The notes under the pieces: model-generated
The model's database searches: none
Told to the model about the DNA's origin: nothing
The model's input: the letters and a program-made list of their open reading frames with translations, nothing else
Part shown: in pieces, positions 13,183 to 26,754 of the stretch
Layout: the number at the start of each line of letters is the position of its first letter
Numbering within the stretch: position 1 is the stretch's first letter
NCBI GenBank assembly: GCA_032191485.1
Contig: JAVDOI010000002.1
Coordinates: 6,775,577-6,839,576, forward strand
DNA: 64,000 nt
From: Leptoclinus maculatus
Lineage: Eukaryota; Chordata; Actinopteri; Perciformes; Stichaeidae
Reading direction: 5' to 3'
Translations under genes and position numbers: made by a program

Positions 13183-14542
13183 GGGGCTCCTCTCTGCTAG
13201 CTCATGGCTGGAGCTCATCATGTTATTATGATGAATATTCAGGAGCTGACCTTATCAGTCTGTGATTTATTGCTGACTCCAGTACATTTATATTATCATC
13301 CCCTCCAATCTTCCAGATCTGGTGGGCTGGCACCTCTGTATCTCTTCAGCCTCATTTAATGAGGGATTCCTAGACTGCACATAAACGCCATGATAGAAGA
13401 GGATTGCAGAAGGTGTGCGTGTGCGTGTATGTGTGTATGTGTGTGTGTGTGTGTGCGTGTGTGTGTGTGTAAAACATAAACATTCACACATAAATTCACT
13501 CCCACTGAGAGAAGCATGTTTGCATGCAGCTCCTCTTCAGAGGTTTTATTGTTAGCAAATGTGATGCCTGATCTCGGCAGGACAACACCGATCTCCATCA
13601 ATCATGGGGGAAGAAAAAGATCTTAGCTTAGCTTGAAATGACCGTGGAAAACCTCTGTGGTCGTGGTGAAAAGAAAAACAAGCGTTGAATTGAACATGTC
13701 ACAGTCCAACATCTTGTTGACCCGTCCAACCACTAAAGCAAAACATCCTCCATCTGTGGTCATATAACTCCTCTTCTGCTGGAATGGACTAGAGTCATAA
13801 CTGATGAGGGAACTAGAGGTCTTTGTCACTTGAAGATAATAATGTGCAGTTTTGGGGCATTTGTTGTAAGGAATGATGCTGTCATTTTTCTCAGGAGGAC
13901 AGTATCCATGGTGGTTAGGTTTAGGAAATTAAACACTTTGGTTGAGTTCTTGAAAACATCCTTATACTTTGACCTTTTTTCAACATTTAACCAAGACCAC
14001 AATTTTCCCCAAACCCTACTGAAGTGTCTTGAGTTGCCTACACATAACCATAGAAATATGAATGATTCTATAGGGATATGAGCGACAGGGCAAACAAATG
14101 AAATACATTACTAAGACATCGTTTTCAGCTACATTCAGCAACGTATTTCCTTATTATATTGTTAGAAACCTAATCGCATTACGAAAATAAAACCCAATCA
14201 GCAGCTGTTTGCTCTAGAGCATCCTGACACTAGTAGTATTTACGAGTGTTCGTCTGTGTGCTATCTCAGAGTCAAAAGGTACTGTACACACAGTTCAGCA
14301 GCATCACTGGATCCGGAAACATCTTGGATCGATCGAACCGTGGTTTTTCCTCCTGCCGTGTGTTACTGCTAAATGAGCAAAATCTGGAAGTCGGGTAAAA
14401 GTTGCAATGGTGTCGCACATGCGGTGTCATTAGCATTGATCAGGGGCCGCTGTATAGTCAATGGCTGGGTGGCACCACCCATTACTCCACACAGTCAGCC
14501 GGGATAATCAATGGTCAGCCGCAGCGTGATGTTGCATAACAC

Positions 14543-14582
<40 letters not shown>
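14543..14582. repeat. (GA)n microsatellite
   Basis: An almost perfect GA run of about 38 bp. Confidence 0.95.
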
Positions 14583-14586
<4 letters not shown>

Positions 14587-16333
14587 CCGTACTGTAGGAA
14601 GCCCTCAGGAGGGTTTGTTCTGTATCGGTGTCTCAAAGTCCTACTCCTGTGTTGGCTGATGAGACATTCAGTGACAACTGATCCTCATTAACTCTGCTAT
14701 ATTTGTATTTCTGCTTCGAAATGTGAGAACCCAGGGAGCACTGAGAGAGAGAGAGACCGAGCGCCGTAAGCCATTACACCACATTGCTGACAACTTGAAT
14801 GTAGCGAGCCTGTTGACTTTTTACAAACCGACTGTGATCCAGCAAGGAGAAAAATCAACAAAACCTGCTCGCTTTTCACTGTCTCCAAAAGTCAGCAGAG
14901 TCTAGCCACACACTCGGAATTAAAAGCTGCAATTGTGAAACTCTATGCCTCGAGGCAGGAAGCGTATTGTTAGTCCTGACGCTCGGTTCTTTTAGTTCAC
15001 AGCACTCGTCTCTCATCCTGATGAGCTGTCTGCCTGGAAACATGTAGCCTGAGGTAAGCTGGGGAAGCTCTCGGTGAATCTCAAAGAAAACAACAATTAC
15101 AATTACAATTGGAGCAGACGGCTTCAATTCACCTTTAATGTCTTTTTTATTCTGGGATTTTATTCCATTTATTTATAGGCCACATAAATAACAAATATAA
15201 TAGACGAGGAAACATTCAAGTAAAATAAAGTTTTATGAAATATTTAGGTCAAAATATAAAAAAATCGCATAAACACCAGAAGACAATAGTTCTCATGGTT
15301 CTAAACGTTACATCTCAGAAATCCCCATCGTCTACCCTTTATGTCGTCTTGGTTTCCATGGCGATGACTCGTTACTTGAGGGCCACCAATCACGTCCCGG
15401 CCATGAAGGGCAGAGGCCCCCCTGTCGTCTTCAGGTTGAGTCAGAAAGAGAAGAAGAACACGGAACATGACGACAGACTCAACTCTCTGACCCCGACATG
15501 GATGATGCTCCGGCCAAGTGGGGCCAAAGAGAATAATCATCAAGAAATATATAAATAAGTAGGAAATGTTAGCTTGGCTGAGACAGCGAAGAGGGCTTAA
15601 CGGCAAAAGAGGAAAAGGGTAATGAACTGCACATTGAGTAGACCTTGAAACAACCTACAGTAGCTGGAGCTCAAAATAACGTACGCACTGTGACGTATGT
15701 CACTACTGCTGCTATAAGCAAATGTTAGGGACACACTTTTTTTTTACCCTGTATTTGTTGTGACAAACGGGGGGCATCAAACTATATTATCATAATTGCA
15801 CGAGAGAGCAAATCAATAGAGCATGGAGAATTGTGTCAGCCTGTGAGGTGAACTTTCAATTTTCTATAAGGTTCTCAGTTTCTTGCATCTACTTCCTCCA
15901 GCATACTTTCGGACTGATGGCGTGAAATCAATGCCAGGATGAAGCCTGGTATTTCTGCACTGGCATCCAGAGAATTCACTCATTTTAGAGACACACACTT
16001 TTCATTGACAGACAGATGCACAAATGAGCTAGACTAGACACGATTATTATTACTTTTAATAAGAACAGGTATTGTGTGAATGTAGGTAATCTTTGTTAAA
16101 GAACAGGCCTCTTTCAAAAAACTATTTCAGTACAAAGAAATTCAATTAATATATTTCCACTCGTGATTTTCCTTCGATCCTCCATTTCTTCCAGCTCTAA
16201 TCTTCTCCGTGACTGTCAATGTGCCCGCACTCATCACCACACACGTCCGATGATCTTCCCGTCTGCGTTCCTCGGATGCTGTTCTTGGCAACGTTTGCTG
16301 CACGGCTCTACAGATGCCGCTGCTGGTCGGTCC

Positions 16334-16430
16334 AGGCTGAAATATCTCAACAACTGTTGGTGGAATTGCCTTGACATTTTGAGCACACATTCATGTTTCC
16401 CAGATGATGAATCCTAATGACTTTTGATGA
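16334..16430 (+). repeat. Dispersed teleost-type repeat fragment
   Basis: It starts with ctgaaatatctcaacaactg and includes cattcatgtttcccagatga and gatgaatcctaatgactttt, matching from memory a repeat very common in fish ('...gtccccagaggatgaatcctactgactttg'). A shorter, inverted relative lies at 7957-8042. Confidence 0.7.
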
Positions 16431-17415
16431 AGCCTCGACTGATGAAGTCTCGGGCAGCTATCGTAATGGATTACCGCGTAGGTTGGTTAGGAATTCTTAT
16501 CGCTTTGGAGATCCCTGAGCTTCTCTTCTAGCGCCATCATCAGGTCAACATTTCTGGTTGTACACTAATTTGGTTTATGATACTGTGTCTGTATTTTGTA
16601 TTTAATTGTAATTATGAAATATTATAACACACTGAATAAAGATGATGAACCAGGCAAACCTGGTAAACCTGCTAAACAGCATGTTAGAGTTGTCACTGTT
16701 CTAAGCTCTGGAGGATCATCTCCTGCTATACGGCCATGAAGATGCTTTACATTCATTCTCATCACTTTCTAACCAACAGAAATATTGTTATACACTTGCA
16801 TTTGATGTCTCCCCGTTGATGCTTCTGAGTGTGCAATCAATCCCACATTGTTTCAAATTGCAGACGATAGAGACAACAAAACGAGGCATGTGAAAGAAAA
16901 GCCACAGTGGGAGAGAAGCCCCGAGATGCTCCTTCAGTGCACCGTTTTGAATCACATAAATTGAGGCGATTGAATTGAGTTCTTTGCATCAATACCTTCA
17001 GCAGTGGGGTCCTTGTGAAAACTAAAGGAGGGACCACTCTTCAAACCAGCCAATCTTCTGTGCACTGACCCGTTCGCACACGCAAACCTCGTTATGTTGG
17101 CTGTAAAGCCGGCTGAAGAGAACGCTGGGGCGGGAGACCGGGGAAATGAGATGGCTTTTTAAAATCCATCAGAATATCAAGTAGTGCTCTTCTGCTTCGC
17201 CCACAATTGCAAATCTTTAGAAAGAAATGTAAAAAAAAAAAAAACTTTGAATCTCCTAAACTGGAGCAAGCTTCTTTTATTGGCGGGAAGAAAAGAACGC
17301 CCTGAGGGAAACAGTTTGCAATGCTGTGTGGATAAACGGAAACAAAATCAGTGAGACGCACAAATGTGTAATACAGCTGCAAGTCGCAAAGAGGACTTCT
17401 ACTGTAAATATCAGC

Positions 17416-17431
17416 GGGGGGGGGGGGGGGG
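17416..17431 (+). repeat. G16 homopolymer
   Basis: An uninterrupted run of sixteen G on the plus strand. Confidence 0.9.
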
Positions 17432-17550
17432 TTGCACTTCTGTCTCCTGAAGGTGTGGTAGAGATAATGCAGAGACAAAAAGGAATAGATAGAGCAAAGG
17501 AAAACAGAGAGAGAGATTGATAGAGAGTTGGATTCAAGAAGCATTTAATT

Positions 17551-17700
17551 GCTAATTAATAGGAGAATGTTTGGGCTGCAACAAACTGTAAAGCCTTATG
17601 GGACCTCTACAGTGCTCCTTATGGCACTGCCTTTAAACTGCCTTTGGAACACTAATTAATTCACACCCTGCTGCTAATTAATTCGCCACCGCTAATTAAA
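17551..17700. promoter_or_regulatory. Cluster of four CTAATTA homeodomain-type sites
   Basis: gctaattaat (17551-17560), actaattaat (17651-17660), gctaattaatt (17673-17683) and gctaattaaa (17691-17700) fall within 150 bp. Three of them are spaced about 20 bp apart. TAATTA is the core bound by many homeodomain proteins. An enhancer is inferred only. Confidence 0.35.
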
Positions 17701-18684
17701 CTGAAAGGCACCTTCTTTTCACCCAGTCCTCTCTGTCCCTCAGCTCCTCTCCTCTTTACGGTTTCTCCATCTTTCTGTTTTTTTTCGCCTTCCCCCGATT
17801 CAGCGACTCGCCCGACGAGCTGAGCGCTCGCTCTCCCCACAGTGTCTTCACGGCTGACAGCTGATGCTATTATTGCGTCGTAATGCCCCCAGCTGAAAGT
17901 GAGGCATCTTGCTATTTGTACCTTTTTAAATGGTTTCACCAACAGGGGGATTGTTAACAGGATGTCAAATATAATCACTCTCTAAATTCCAACATCACAC
18001 TCAGCTGATAGGATTCAACCTCTTGTCTCCCACACAGTCGATCAGCGGCTGCGTACGCTGCAAATGGCTCGCCGGAACAACCCGATGAAAAATACTGCTA
18101 ATCTCTGTCCTTTAAAAACACAGGGCTCTTAGAGGGAAAATGTCTTCCGATGACTCACGACTTTCAGCAATCCATAATGCGTTTTACTTTCACGCCTGTA
18201 ATCATGTTGTCAGGCTTCATCTCTGCACGTCTTGCTTTGGATTGTCTTCGAAGCGGTGCGCTGTGGTTAAACTGTGAGGAAGAGAGGAAGGCCTCGCACA
18301 GGAAGCCCCTTGATGCGCGGCGGCTGCTGATTTGTTGGTGTGCCATGCGTTGACTGATGGGACAGCTGTGCGGGGATGCTGTGTGATTCTGGCCTCGCTT
18401 GGTCGAGCTCGGTGCTAGTTTAGTTCGCTGTGTGCGGACGCCGGCCTCCTGACCCTTCCTCAATAACTCTGTCATGGAAATGTGTTACATGTCAATTTGA
18501 GGCCCTATGAATACCCCCCACCCCCACCCCCCCCACACACACATCCACACTAAATATGTGCACAGCTGGGCATGACAGTTAAATCTCATATGAACTCGTA
18601 TTGGACAGCTTTTCAAAGAATGTATTAGGTCACACAGAATAACATGGATTTCATAACAGCCAATTACAAGTTGGTATCATTTAA

Positions 18685-18876
<192 letters not shown>

Positions 18877-20109
18877 ATTTATAATAGTTGAAATGACCTC
18901 ATTAGATCTTCAATTTAGTCAATTTATTGACACATAATGAGCAGCCGCAGAGCCCTTCACCGAGCACACACACACACACACACACACACAGTGGCCTGGG
19001 GTTATCTTCACTTGGGTTAACGGCTGGCTGAGGAGTTTTCCACACGGAGACATTGACCCATGGTTAATTTGTCGTCTTAGGTCAAGTGATTCATAGACAA
19101 ACTGTTTTTCAGCAAAGTAGCATTTCATGTTTTTCACAAAACAAGCAGATCATTGTTTCTAAATGCTAACTACTGGCATTAGAAACCATTTGAATGAACA
19201 TACCTTTTCATCTTGTGCTAAAGGGCATTTAAAGGAGAATTACACTTTTTTTTTCAACCTAGGTCGATGTTCCAGAGACTCCAGAGACCCTGCTGGGCAC
19301 AGCTGACACAATTCTAATACTGTACAAAGCACTGCCTTGAGGTTCTTGCACTTATAGCTTTATTACATTTCATGCAATTTTATACTTCTACTCAGTCTTT
19401 GAATTACGGGCTAGGGGGAAGGGGGGGCTGAGCTCCCATGGAATCAATAAAAGTTAGATTTTTTTAGTGTCTTGAAAAGATGGATAAATCAGCCAGTATA
19501 TTAGAGGATTTTTTAATATTGCAGTTACTGAAATCCTTTAAGAAATAGTTAAAGTCAGATGAACCTTAAATGTCCATTGTCTGTATTGTTTAATGTTTCA
19601 GCAATACATTCACACTTAATAGTTACTTTGCAGTAATGCATAATGAGTACTTACATTAGTTCACTTCAGTACTTTTACTTGAACTTTGATTGTAAAAGAT
19701 GTAGATCCAATAATTGAGTTAAAAATAACCTTTAGTTAACCAAAATGCACAAATGACTCTCTCTTTGACCCAAGCAACACTCATAAAACACAACGCTGCC
19801 ACAGATTGTTCACCCATGTAATGGGAAAGTGTTTTACAGCTCATGCAACAGATCTTCAGTTTGAAGTTCAAACTAAATGATCTTCCAGAGGATCAGCGTA
19901 GTGCTTCCCTGTGCTTTAAATATCCATCCACTGACATCAATAACAATTATGACGATGATTATGATGATAAAGGATTGTGCTGCGGTTCTCTCGGGCTATG
20001 ATGTGATTAAATTACCAACGACAAAGATAATGAAAGTCATACACTATTGATTACGGCTGAGATAAACCTTTACGGTGCTGGTGTAGAATTTAGGGCCTCA
20101 CTCTTCAGG

Positions 20110-20156
<47 letters not shown>

Positions 20157-22255
20157 ATATGTCTGTTTCACTCTGTGGTATCAGTACAGACAGTACAATG
20201 ACCTTGTAAGAGTCATGAAGGATGGTTTGGCTCAAGGGGTTAACTGGATGCAAACAGAGACCAAGAGTGTTTGTGAGTGTGTGTGTGTGTGCTTGTGTGT
20301 AAAAGCAGGTATACACCACGTATATAAACATTCACAGCATCAACACCTTCACATGCGGCGTATAGAAATATCATGCGGTGCGAGTGTCTCTGCGTGTGAG
20401 CGTGAACACTGAGGTAAGGTATGTGTGATCACATAACGAGATCTGGTATTAAAAGATGTGTCGAGTGCATCTTACCAAGTCTCACGCAATCTAGGCGTGT
20501 TTTATTGTAAACCTCTTCATCTGCTGCAGGGCTCTATACTAACTCATAGAAGCGGTTGCCATGCAGCTTTTGGTTGCCTGAACGTAAGAGGCTATACGCT
20601 TGCTATTTTTAGTCACCTCGTATTTTGCGTAATTAAAACTCAATGCAGTTATCTGTCAGCTCAATCATGCAAATGTGACATGAAAGAATCAAAGCTCTAA
20701 TGCAGTAACTGAACAGAATTCTTTGTGGTTTATGTTCCATCTGCTACTTTACAGAATTAGAATCTTAAGTGTTAACATTGTCAGTTAACGCAGCTGTCCG
20801 TTCTCTCCCTTTCAATTAGTGGTTTTCAGCACCAACTTGAAAGAAACAATAAATTGCCCATTTGTAAAGTTGTTGTGATATTGTCTCTGCGGGAGAGATG
20901 TCGGCACCGGCCCGGTTAGCGATAGCTGCAGGATGTTTAGAAATCTGACAGCAAACATCCCAAGAACAACATCATGTCATCATGCATCTGGTTCTGATTC
21001 TGAGTATAACGGCAATATTTATTTACCACTGATGCAACTAATTTTAAATGAGGAGTGCATGTTTTCATGTTTGCTGTTCCTACTTTTCTCAACATAGTTG
21101 CCAATGGAAACATGGCAGCCCCTACTTTAGAGCCCTTTGTTGTATTTTTTAGTCTATTCTATCAATCTATTTTCATTGTTTCATCTATTTTATTGGTGTA
21201 ATTCATCCTGAGTTGTATTTGTACATGCTGATCCTTTCATGGAAAGTATTCTAAGCAGTATGTTTGCATTGGTAGCAGGTTAAACAATGATAGGACTTTA
21301 ATCAGCATATTCTTCTCATCTTTGGAGGTCTTTTCAGATTCTCTGACTAACCATCCTAGTCTGCTCAAACACTCCTTTAGTCCACGTCACCTTGAATGCA
21401 ATGAATTTCGAATGACTAGTCTGATGGAAATTTCATTTCAGTGTTTGCTCTCTTTGTGACGTGTGTGTGTGTGTGTGTGTGCACTGAAATCCACTGGGAG
21501 ATGTCCGGAAAGAGAGTCTGCCTGAAACATCTGCTTTAGGACCCCTACGAGGGACAGATGTGGCCTGTGTCCATTGTTTTTCACTGGATTTATTTACAGA
21601 AGAGGATATGATCTTAGAAGTAATCACACACAATATCCTAAATAGTTAATAATTGTATAGACGTTCTCTGTTATTTCCACTTATACAAGTAGAAGAAAAC
21701 CTGGAAGACCAAAAAAAAGGCCTGACGCAGAACTGTGACGGATGAGCTGGCCAAGATCAATTTAACTCGAGGAGGGAGAGGCTCGACACGTGACCAAGGA
21801 TAGGGAATGACGGAGGGAGCTCACTGTGGCCTTATGTCCCACAAGAGACAGGGAGGATTAAGGAAATTAGGCGTTTTAAGCTTCATTTATACTTCTGCAT
21901 TAAGGGGTTACACCATCCCTACGGCAGCTACGTGCGTAAGCTCAGCAGGCTATTTCATACTTTATGAGCAAATACCTGCAAAACCATCGATATTCCCATC
22001 AGCCTCAGCTGTAGTGCTATATGACAAACGCATGCTAACTATCTATAATGCATCTATTCATTTGATAGCAATCTGTCCTCTCTGCATAAACCCTGCTCTA
22101 ATCAGGAGCTTTGATGCCTCAGCAATTACTGCTAGAATAATGGAACCTGATATGTTGTTGTCCCAGTTCTGTGTAAATGGACTTGGGCATGTAATCTTAC
22201 ACAACCCCAGGTGTGTGGCCACTGGGGTCAGATTGAAATGTCTCGGGACAGGTGC
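18877..22255. other. Intergenic, no gene seen
   Basis: Contents: (CA)n at 18965-18990, (GT)n at 20112-20152, and a weak match around 19600-19700 (taatgagtactt, cagtacttttacttgaac) to the repeat family whose ends are seen at 38912 and 45542. Otherwise unique sequence. Confidence 0.55.
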
Positions 22256-22457
22256 GTTAAAGACGGTGGCGACGGTGGCTAAGTGGAGAAGCAGGGCCGT
22301 CCTTCAATCAGAGGATCGGCGGTTCGATCCCCGGCTTCCGACTCCGCTAGTCGCATGTCGATGTGTCCTTGAGCAAGACACTTAACCCCAAATTGCTCCC
22401 GTAGCTGTGCCTACGGTGTGAAAAAGCGTCTGCTAAATGACTGTAATGTAAGTTAAA
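22256..22457 (+). mobile_element. tRNA-derived SINE
   Basis: A polymerase III A box (tggctaagtgg, 22276-22286) and B box (ggttcgatccc, 22321-22331) are present about 35 bp apart. They are followed by tgtccttgagcaagacactt (22361-22380), a body motif common in fish SINEs, and a tail ending ctgctaaatgactgtaatgt. The short direct repeat gttaaa on both sides (22256-22261 and 22452-22457) may be a target-site duplication. It is not a functional tRNA gene because no acceptor stem pairs across the head. Confidence 0.75.
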
Positions 22458-24562
22458 TTGTAGACACTCAGTGAAGGTTCAGTGTCACGGCGATGCAATG
22501 TGTCTCACTTTAGTTGTTTATTAAATTATGAAAGGGAAGAGGCCCATGTTTGAGATGGAATTTGATAATTTCAATTGGTTTGCAATTGTGTAGCTTGAGG
22601 AAGTAACTAATGTGTCTCTCAGTAATATTGATTTAGATTGATATTGTGCAGAGTCAATGACTGTAAATCCAATCTAATAGTGGAGTACTTCTATTTTCCC
22701 TTCCAGGAATAAGGATATTCTCTGTAGCTACAGAACCTCATTTTGATGTAGATTGTTTGCGATTGGCTGAGACAGATTTTGTGATGAACCCATTTCAGAA
22801 GAGCTTTGAAAGTTTGAACGGTATAATGAGGTCACTGCAGCGCGCTTTGATGATGCCGAATACAACATTTCTGTCGTTGTTCCTCTGTGCAAAGTGAGCT
22901 CTGCAGGCTAACGAGTTTGGAACGTGAACGAGGAAAGGAGACTACACCATGTAGGAGTTTATTTCAGTTAGACCCAAGGTGGCTTTACTTACTATCTGTG
23001 AGTAAAACAGGCGAAAGAAGGTGCAGCTTGTTGTCAACATCGGGGATTCACTGGGACATCACTTGTGGTTCTAATGAATCTCTGATGCTTACAATGTGCC
23101 TCCACCCTGCACTGTTATCTTGTGGAGTATCCTGGGTAAATGCTCCTTTTTAAGCCAATAAAAAAAAGAAATCTCTTGGTAGAGTAGCTGAATGTGTTAG
23201 CCCGGAGGAGTTGTGGAGACTACAAGTGGTCTTTATCATTTCTGAACAATAAGAAACAGCTGTGCTTCTGTTCCTGCTGCTCACTGACACGAGATGCGTG
23301 CAAGTTTTGCGGCCCAAAAATGTCTAATTACACACATATGGTGACTAAATCAGGACTGTCCAACTGGATTATGAATGGCGGACTTCTCTAGATAAATATT
23401 TGAATGGATACAATAAATAATTTTGCCTGATTTTTAAATATTTCAATGTTCAGAAATCAACTATTAAACATTCTCAGTCTACTCCAAGAAAAAAAAAAAG
23501 GATTCAGTAACTCAGGCGTTGCCATAAACCTCCTTGACTCAACTTTCCCTTTGAAGAAGTTTAAAGAATCAAATTAAAGAGGAAGGCCCGGCTTTGATAC
23601 TGCCAACTCAGCATGAGCATTTTAGATTAGATCAGGAAAAATATCCTCCCAGAGGCAATTTGCTTTCCAATATATGTCACGTTTCTACACGCTGTAAAAT
23701 ATATATATGGGGCTTTCTCAAGTTTACAGCCCTTCGCGAAAAAACCTAAAGGTGCTCCTGGGCTCTTCGTGGCATGTAGGTAATCGACTGCACACGTTGG
23801 AGTGCGTTTCTGTAAGTGTGATAAGATGATAAATATAGAGTTGGATAAACGGCTCCAGGGAGAAGCACTGTGAGATGTATGGTGATGTCATCAGCGGTAC
23901 TGGACCAAATATGAGTCATCTGCAAGTTTAGCAGCCTCAGTGATGAAAACATCAGCCTTAAAATAGGCTAATCCACTGAAATCCACAAATTCAAACTGCG
24001 CGCACACACATAAGCACAGACACGTACTTAAACCAAAGTGGTGCCTGCATAGATCATTTTAGATGAACAGATAAATAATGGAATACTTACTACATGTGCT
24101 AATACATGTGTGAATTATTGACCTTAAGCTGTAAAGCTATCAAACATGTTAATTCAAAGGCTTTATACTGCCATGTATGCGCGTGCGTGCACACATCACA
24201 GAGCTGCAATAAAAGCCTACTGGATTTTACAAATCCGCTTTGTGTCACAAAACTTTAGAAGAAGAAGAGAGAGAGGGAGCGAGTGAGGGCAAGTTAGTGT
24301 CTCTGCATTAACAAGGTCTCCTTACTGCAACTCTATCCAACTCTCACTTTCTCTTTGGATTTTTATAGTTTTCTCCATTTATTTCTCCTTAACATGTCCT
24401 GACATCATGGATTATTCAGTGAGCCTTCCGAGCACTGGCCTGGAGCCCAGAGGGTCAGGGGAGCCCCTGTGTCAGAGCGCCTGTGTGGAGCTAACATTAT
24501 AATTTCATCAACATTAACATTTCTTGTTGGAAAGTCAATCAAACAATGCAAAAAAAGACCTT
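22458..24562. other. Intergenic, no gene seen
   Basis: No repeat or coding structure stands out apart from short homopolymers. The frames here are short and show no domains. Confidence 0.55.
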
Positions 24563-24820
24563 GAAATGAGTACAAAGAACTGCAAAACGACCACAAAGAC
24601 AAGCAAATCGACGACGGAGAGACAGAACATGACTACGAAGAGATGCAAAACAGACTCAAAACCACTGCAAAAACATGCAAAATGACATTCTGAGACCCAA
24701 AACTATGACAAAGAGATGCAAACCGTCTACAAAGAGATGCAAAATTAGATTCAAAAAGAGGTACAAAATGACTACAGATACTCCCAAAATGACTACAAAC
24801 GGACACAAATCGACACAGAA
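24563..24820 (+). repeat. Degenerate tandem repeat, unit about 18-20 bp
   Basis: About a dozen diverged copies of a unit like aaatgactacaaagagatgc are visible (for example at 24643, 24715, 24733 and 24767). The array is flanked by a sequence reading gtctgggggtcttgctc on the right. Similar arrays are common in teleosts inside larger transposon-like units. The chance 119-codon frame here is Lys/Arg/Thr-rich because of the repeat. Confidence 0.75.
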
Positions 24821-25353
24821 AGTGTTTTTAGTCTGGGGGTCTTGCTCTTGTTCAGCTCAGAGAATTTGGGGCACTTTTACATGTGTGTTCCCAGGGGCCC
24901 GCTGTCTCATAACCCGGCCAATGCCGGAAATTTGTGCACGTCCTCTTTTTATTTTTATTTGCTCTCTTTCCTTCAGCTCCTTTCCTGCCTTATTGTTCCA
25001 CCGCCTCCACTCTTCTCTGCTCACCTTTGGGTAACCTTTCTCTCGTTCGCTCAGTACCTTTCTACATCCCTCCTCTTTCTGAGGACAGATCTCATCTCTG
25101 ACTGGCTGATTGGGTTACTGCGGCTGTCCCTGTTGACAGACGCACGTACACACATTGGATGGCTTTGCAGGGGACTGAGACTGCATTAGAATGAAATGCA
25201 GACGGACAGCGAATAATGACATGGACCTCCCACTGATGCACAGTCGGATAATCTTCTATTGGCGACTGCTGGCTGACTGCTCAACTAGTTATCTGGCCTT
25301 GTTGCTCCTCTGGCTGGCTGATTGGTAGCTCTCTGCTGATCTCTGAATTACTT

Positions 25354-25420
25354 TCATCCATCCATCATCTATACCCGCTTATCCTGTGCAGGGTTGCATG
25401 GGGATAGAGCTATACCAGCA
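25354..25420 (+). repeat. Fragment of a common teleost interspersed repeat (left half)
   Basis: catccatccatcatctatac, cgcttatcctgtgcagggtt and gcatggggatagagctatac follow in order, matching from memory a widespread fish repeat. The likely right half of the same family appears separately at 62227-62278. A short (AC)n follows at 25421-25437. Confidence 0.6.
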
Positions 25421-25437
25421 ACACACACACACACACA

Positions 25438-26464
25438 GGGCCAGCACTTATACACAGATGACTATTTAAATTTTAGAATGGCAGACACCAGAGAAGTGAC
25501 GCATGAGTCGAGTGCTGCAGATGATGGCAAGGATCAACTTTCTTTGGGAGTGAGATGGATGATGAATGATAACCCTCATTATGCTGTGTCGTCAGGTTCG
25601 TTGACAGTTTGGCTGGATCGCTGATGGGTTCAGATGACATTTTGGCTGATAGACTGAGTGTGTTCTTGGCCATCATTAAACTAAATGGCTGTTTGGATGG
25701 CTGTCTGACAGGACTGGATAGGCTGGTTAACAAATGGATAACAAGGATCATCAATACTTTTAATGCATTAGCAGTGGTCATTGATCCGCCCATGGAAGGG
25801 CATGTGGGGTAGTCTCTCTCAGTGGAGTGAAATACACAGGGAAAAAGAGAGGCATGATGTGGAAACAGACGAAACACCATATATACACTAGATGTAAAGA
25901 GTGCTCCAAAGTTCATTCCAATAGTAAACTACGACAGGAAGCTTAAGAAACCCTATAGATTGTTTCCTTCTTATATCCGACTGACCCACATTGTCTGACA
26001 GAGAGGTCAGAGGAGGGGTTTCCTTTCACAGCGGGCCCTTTTTTTCCTGCCTGACACAAGGAACAGACAGGGTGAGATCTTTGTGTGCTTTCTTTTGATG
26101 GAAGAAGAGGGAAAGCTGAGAGGGTTACAGACAAAGAGGGATCGCAGTACAAAAAGTGCCACAGATGGGAATTAGACCCAGCTGGCCCTGATGGGGGGGG
26201 GGGGGGGTCATTTGCAAATTAAACTTTTACTTTTAAGAGAGCTGCAATGATGAGAGCCGCGTAGCAGCTTTAAACCTCCAGTGAGACAGCGTTACTCTCA
26301 ATAACCTTTTTTATTTTTATCTTTAACCTTTGAGATAATATTAGACACAAATCTGTACTTGGCTGAAGTTTCAAGTTTGATTTCAATGCATTGCTTTGGT
26401 CTTTGCAGTGTAAAATACCAGTGTCATGGTCAGAGGAATAACAGCAATACAATAAAGCTACAGA

Positions 26465-26503
<39 letters not shown>

Positions 26504-26617
26504 TATTATGGCATAGGGCATAACAATAAATTCAATGCTGTTAAACTCTGTCTCGATCCTCCTCTGGGTATCTTTTGTTTGTGGGTGTTTGTGCTTAGGT
26601 GTGTGTGAAAGTATTAA

Positions 26618-26656
<39 letters not shown>

Positions 26657-26754
26657 CAGCTTCGAATCAATTGCAGGTATACGATGTCTGACCCTTGCAG
26701 TCAAGGACAAGGTTGTGGGAGGGCATTGGCTTGGGACGGAGCTGAAAATAGACT
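25438..26754. other. Intergenic, no gene seen
   Basis: Contents: a G-run at 26192-26208, (AC)n at 26465-26501 and (GT)n at 26621-26655. The 147- and 146-codon minus frames are chance frames without domains. Confidence 0.55.

Larger units (their letters stand above)
12101..16333. other. Intergenic, no gene seen
   Basis: Contents: (TG)47 at 13087-13180 followed by six G, (GT)n at 13434-13470, and (GA)n at 14543-14582. Overlapping antisense frames near 15235-15606 (107 and 101 codons) have no recognisable domain. The rest appears unique. Confidence 0.6.
16431..18684. other. Intergenic with a TAATTA cluster, no gene seen
   Basis: No coding exon was recognised. The stretch has an A-run (17231-17245), a G16 run (17416-17431) and the homeodomain-type cluster at 17551-17700. 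The 150-codon minus frame at 17092-17544 is low-complexity and runs through the G/C run. Confidence 0.6.

Noticed and set aside
15235..15606. Overlapping sense and antisense frames of 107 and 101 codons
   Set aside because: Checked for an exon because the region is GC-richer than its surroundings; no domain and no splice sites fitting a conserved frame were seen.
17092..17544. 150-codon minus-strand frame with a hydrophobic start
   Set aside because: It spans a G16/C16 run and T-rich tracts, and the hydrophobic stretch comes from low-complexity sequence.
22276..22331. tRNA gene
   Set aside because: A and B boxes are present but there is no acceptor stem or anticodon arm of proper form. It is the head of a SINE.
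21807..22385. 192-codon plus-strand open frame
   Set aside because: It has no recognisable domain and its C-terminal third is the SINE at 22256-22457, so it is a chance frame.
24563..24820. CRISPR-like array
   Set aside because: Units are contiguous and degenerate with no constant repeats separated by unique spacers, and the genome is eukaryotic.
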